DNA of 64,000 bases, taken from the NCBI GenBank assembly GCA_039978075.1, contig JBDWCA010000002.1:372001-436000 (forward strand), given 5' to 3'. This DNA comes from Anderseniella sp039978075. Lineage in GTDB: Bacteria; Pseudomonadota; Alphaproteobacteria; Rhizobiales; Aestuariivirgaceae. Below the pieces are notes generated by a model, which saw nothing but the letters and a program-made list of their open reading frames with translations, was not told the origin of the DNA and ran no database searches. A program made the translations under genes and the position numbers. Positions 62,207 to 64,000 of the stretch are shown in pieces (positions within the stretch are counted from its first letter, which is position 1; the number at the start of each line of letters is the position of its first letter).

Positions 62207-63481
62207 TCAAAGCTTGAACGGAATGTACATGGCAAGATCCGGGAATACATAGATCAGGAACACGGTGAGCAGCATCAGGGTCAGGAACGGCCACACACCT
62301 TTCGCTACCTCCTGCATGGAGGCCTTGCCGACGGCCTGTATCACATACAGGTTCAGGCCCACCGGCGGGGTGATCAGGGCGCATTCGATCATGATCACGA
62401 AGAACACGCCGAACCAGATCGGGTCAATACCGAGACCGAGCAGGGAGGGTGCCAGCACCGGTACCATGATCAGCATCATCGACAGCGCTTCCAGGAACAG
62501 GCCCATGAGCACCAGAACCGCACCGACGACCAGGATGAACAGCCACGCTTCGGAGAAGTTCTGGGAGATGAAGAACGATACATCCTGAGGGATACGGTAC
62601 AGCGATATGGCCTTGCCGAACACTTTGGCACCCGCAACGATCAGAAGGATGGTGACGGTGGTCACCATGGATTGAGTGACCGCCTCTTTCAGGGTTTCCC
62701 AGGTCAGCGTGCGCAGGATGACGCCGGTGATGATCAAGGAGGCCGCAAAGCCGATTGCCGCTGCTTCTGTTGGTGTGAACACCCCCCAGTAGATGCCCCA
62801 TATGATAAGGCCGGCCAGTCCCAGCGCGGGTAAGGCGCGCAGGCCCGTGTCGCGGCGTTCTGTCCAGCTTGCCTTGGGTGACGACTGGCATTGCGGTGAC
62901 AACCACGCGTAAATCATGGAAAAGCCGATGAACAGCGCCATCAGCATCAGCCCCGGCCCGATACCGGCCAGGAACAGCTTGATCACCGATTCCTCTGTAA
63001 TGAACCCGTAGACGATCATCGGGATCGATGGCGGGATCAGGATGCCCAGCGTGCCGCCGGCCGCCAGCAGGCCCAGCACGAAGGGGCGCGGATATCCGCG
63101 TTGGCTCATTTCCGGAATGGCCACTGTTCCGATGGTGGCCGCGGTCGCCACCGACGAGCCGGAGATGGCGGCAAAGATACCGCACGAAATCACCGTGGCG
63201 ATTGCCAGTCCGCCCGGCAGGTGGCCGACCCAGGCCTGGACCGCGGCAAACAGGTCGCGCCCGACACCGCCTTTCAACAGCACGTTGGACATCAAAAGGA
63301 ACAATGGCACGGCCAGCAACACGAAATTGTCGATGGTGCCGAGCATGCTTTGCGGCGCCATCAGCGGTGAGAACCCGCCCATCAGCAGCAGCACCAGGCC
63401 AAGGCCGCCAAGTGCAAACGCCACCGGTACCCGCATCAACAGCAGGGTGAACAGGGCAAGCAGGATCAAGATGGTGGTCAT
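62207..63481 (-). CDS. dctM: TRAP transporter large permease (DctM)
   Basis: 424 residues, about 12 helices. Typical opening MTTILILLALFTLLLMRVPVAFALG, then the conserved ISCGIFAAISGSSVATAATIG (substrate/Na-binding region). Follows the small permease with no gap. The binding protein DctP is expected off the right edge. Substrate unknown. Confidence 0.92.
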   Translation of the reverse strand: MTTILILLALFTLLLMRVPVAFALGGLGLVLLLMGGFSPLMAPQSMLGTIDNFVLLAVPLFLLMSNVLLKGGVGRDLFAAVQAWVGHLPGGLAIATVISCGIFAAISGSSVATAATIGTVAIPEMSQRGYPRPFVLGLLAAGGTLGILIPPSIPMIVYGFITEESVIKLFLAGIGPGLMLMALFIGFSMIYAWLSPQCQSSPKASWTERRDTGLRALPALGLAGLIIWGIYWGVFTPTEAAAIGFAASLIITGVILRTLTWETLKEAVTQSMVTTVTILLIVAGAKVFGKAISLYRIPQDVSFFISQNFSEAWLFILVVGAVLVLMGLFLEALSMMLIMVPVLAPSLLGLGIDPIWFGVFFVIMIECALITPPVGLNLYVIQAVGKASMQEVAKGVWPFLTLMLLTVFLIYVFPDLAMYIPFKL

Positions 63482-63985
63482 CTAGTGGCCACCGTCGCCG
63501 GCCGGTTTGGGCATCGGTTTGCCGCGCGCCAACCTGAAAAGATCGGCAGCACACACCAGAACCGACAGGCCGAAACCCAGCGGAATGACCATTTCGGTCC
63601 ACCAGTTGGGGATGTTGAGCATGGTGCCGGTGGACCGGCCGCGGACAAAACTGTCCCAGGCGATTTCCCAGCCGAACCAGAACACGACGACACAGAAAAA
63701 TCCTGTGAACACGATGGTCACCAGGTCGCAGAACCGTTGCGCCCAGCCGGGCAACCGTTCGTACAGCAATTCGATATTGATGTTCTTGCGCCGGGCAATT
63801 GTGTGCGGCAGGGCGATATACATGCCCCAGATCAGGAACATCTGGGATATCTCAGCAGCCCAGATGGTGGGCGCGGAAAACACATAGCGGGCCACAACCT
63901 CCCAGGTCAGCAACATGCCTGTTGCAAAGAACAGCCAGGCCGCCACCGCGCCCAGCCAGTCTATCGTTTTGTCCGAGAAATTCAC
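63482..63985 (-). CDS. dctQ: TRAP transporter small permease (DctQ)
   Basis: About 167 residues with four helices (WLGAVAAWLFFATGMLLTWEV, AEISQMFLIWGMYIALP, VTIVFTGFFCVVVFWFGW, VIPLGFGLSVLVCAADLF) and the usual RRKNINIELLYERLP cytoplasmic loop. The GTG at 63985 gives a family-like N-terminus with GGGG upstream; the open frame continues to the edge, so a start outside the window cannot be excluded. Its stop is adjacent to the dctM start. Confidence 0.85.
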   Translation of the reverse strand: MNFSDKTIDWLGAVAAWLFFATGMLLTWEVVARYVFSAPTIWAAEISQMFLIWGMYIALPHTIARRKNINIELLYERLPGWAQRFCDLVTIVFTGFFCVVVFWFGWEIAWDSFVRGRSTGTMLNIPNWWTEMVIPLGFGLSVLVCAADLFRLARGKPMPKPAGDGGH

Positions 63986-64000
63986 GCCATGCCCCTGCAA

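Overview
The window reads as a GC-rich alphaproteobacterium (Hyphomicrobiales or Rhodobacterales type, probably marine or coastal). The grounds are an alphaproteobacterial 5-aminolevulinate synthase (hemA), a betaine-lipid and phospholipid-remodelling operon, and many importers (two TRAP systems, one tripartite tricarboxylate transporter, two dipeptide/opine-type ABC systems) set beside small catabolic operons, each with its own regulator. The assignment rests on gene content and codon style only. No rRNA, CRISPR array or prophage was seen.

Layout. 1-2622: end of a sarcosine oxidase operon (soxB, partial soxD) divergent from a GlxA/AraC-type regulator. 2632-6933: a small secreted protein, then btaA-btaB-plcP-agt, four overlapping genes behind a good Pho box. 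Together they predict replacement of phospholipids by betaine lipid and glycolipid under phosphate limitation. 6924-9533: an AT-richer, island-like patch with a truncated ORF, a sugar-epimerase-like cupin, a family 2 glycosyltransferase and an IS3-type transposase remnant, next to tRNA-Arg(CCG). 9616-12841: TAXI-type TRAP transporter. 13166-14383: hemA. 14453-24133: TPP enzyme, two amidohydrolases and a complete peptide-type ABC importer.

24151-33620 is a divergent catabolic locus around a probable RpiR operator. One arm holds rpiR, a Rieske oxygenase alpha subunit and a CMD-family protein. The other holds a dimethylglycine-dehydrogenase-like flavoprotein, an MDR oxidoreductase, two different enolase-superfamily enzymes and a HemL-like aminotransferase. 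The content suggests breakdown of an N-methylated amino acid or betaine, possibly a proline or hydroxyproline betaine. 33617-39800: RND efflux pump with a TetR regulator and a clear dyad operator, then an AAC(3)-type acetyltransferase and a small membrane protein. tRNA-Asn(GTT) follows at 39939.

40716-47965: acyl-CoA ligase, acylating aldehyde dehydrogenase, TctCBA transporter and LacI regulator, an arrangement that fits sulfoacetate uptake and activation. 48085-57255: YghU-like glutathione transferase, MlrC-type M81 protein with an amidase, and a second peptide-type ABC importer. 57398-58504: an unusual fusion of an N-acyltransferase-like domain to a cyclic-nucleotide-binding domain. 58466-61285: 4-hydroxyproline epimerase, pyrroline-4-hydroxy-2-carboxylate deaminase and a PAS-AraC regulator. 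61322-63985: isocitrate-lyase/PEP-mutase-family enzyme and the two membrane subunits of a TRAP transporter, with the operon continuing off the right edge.
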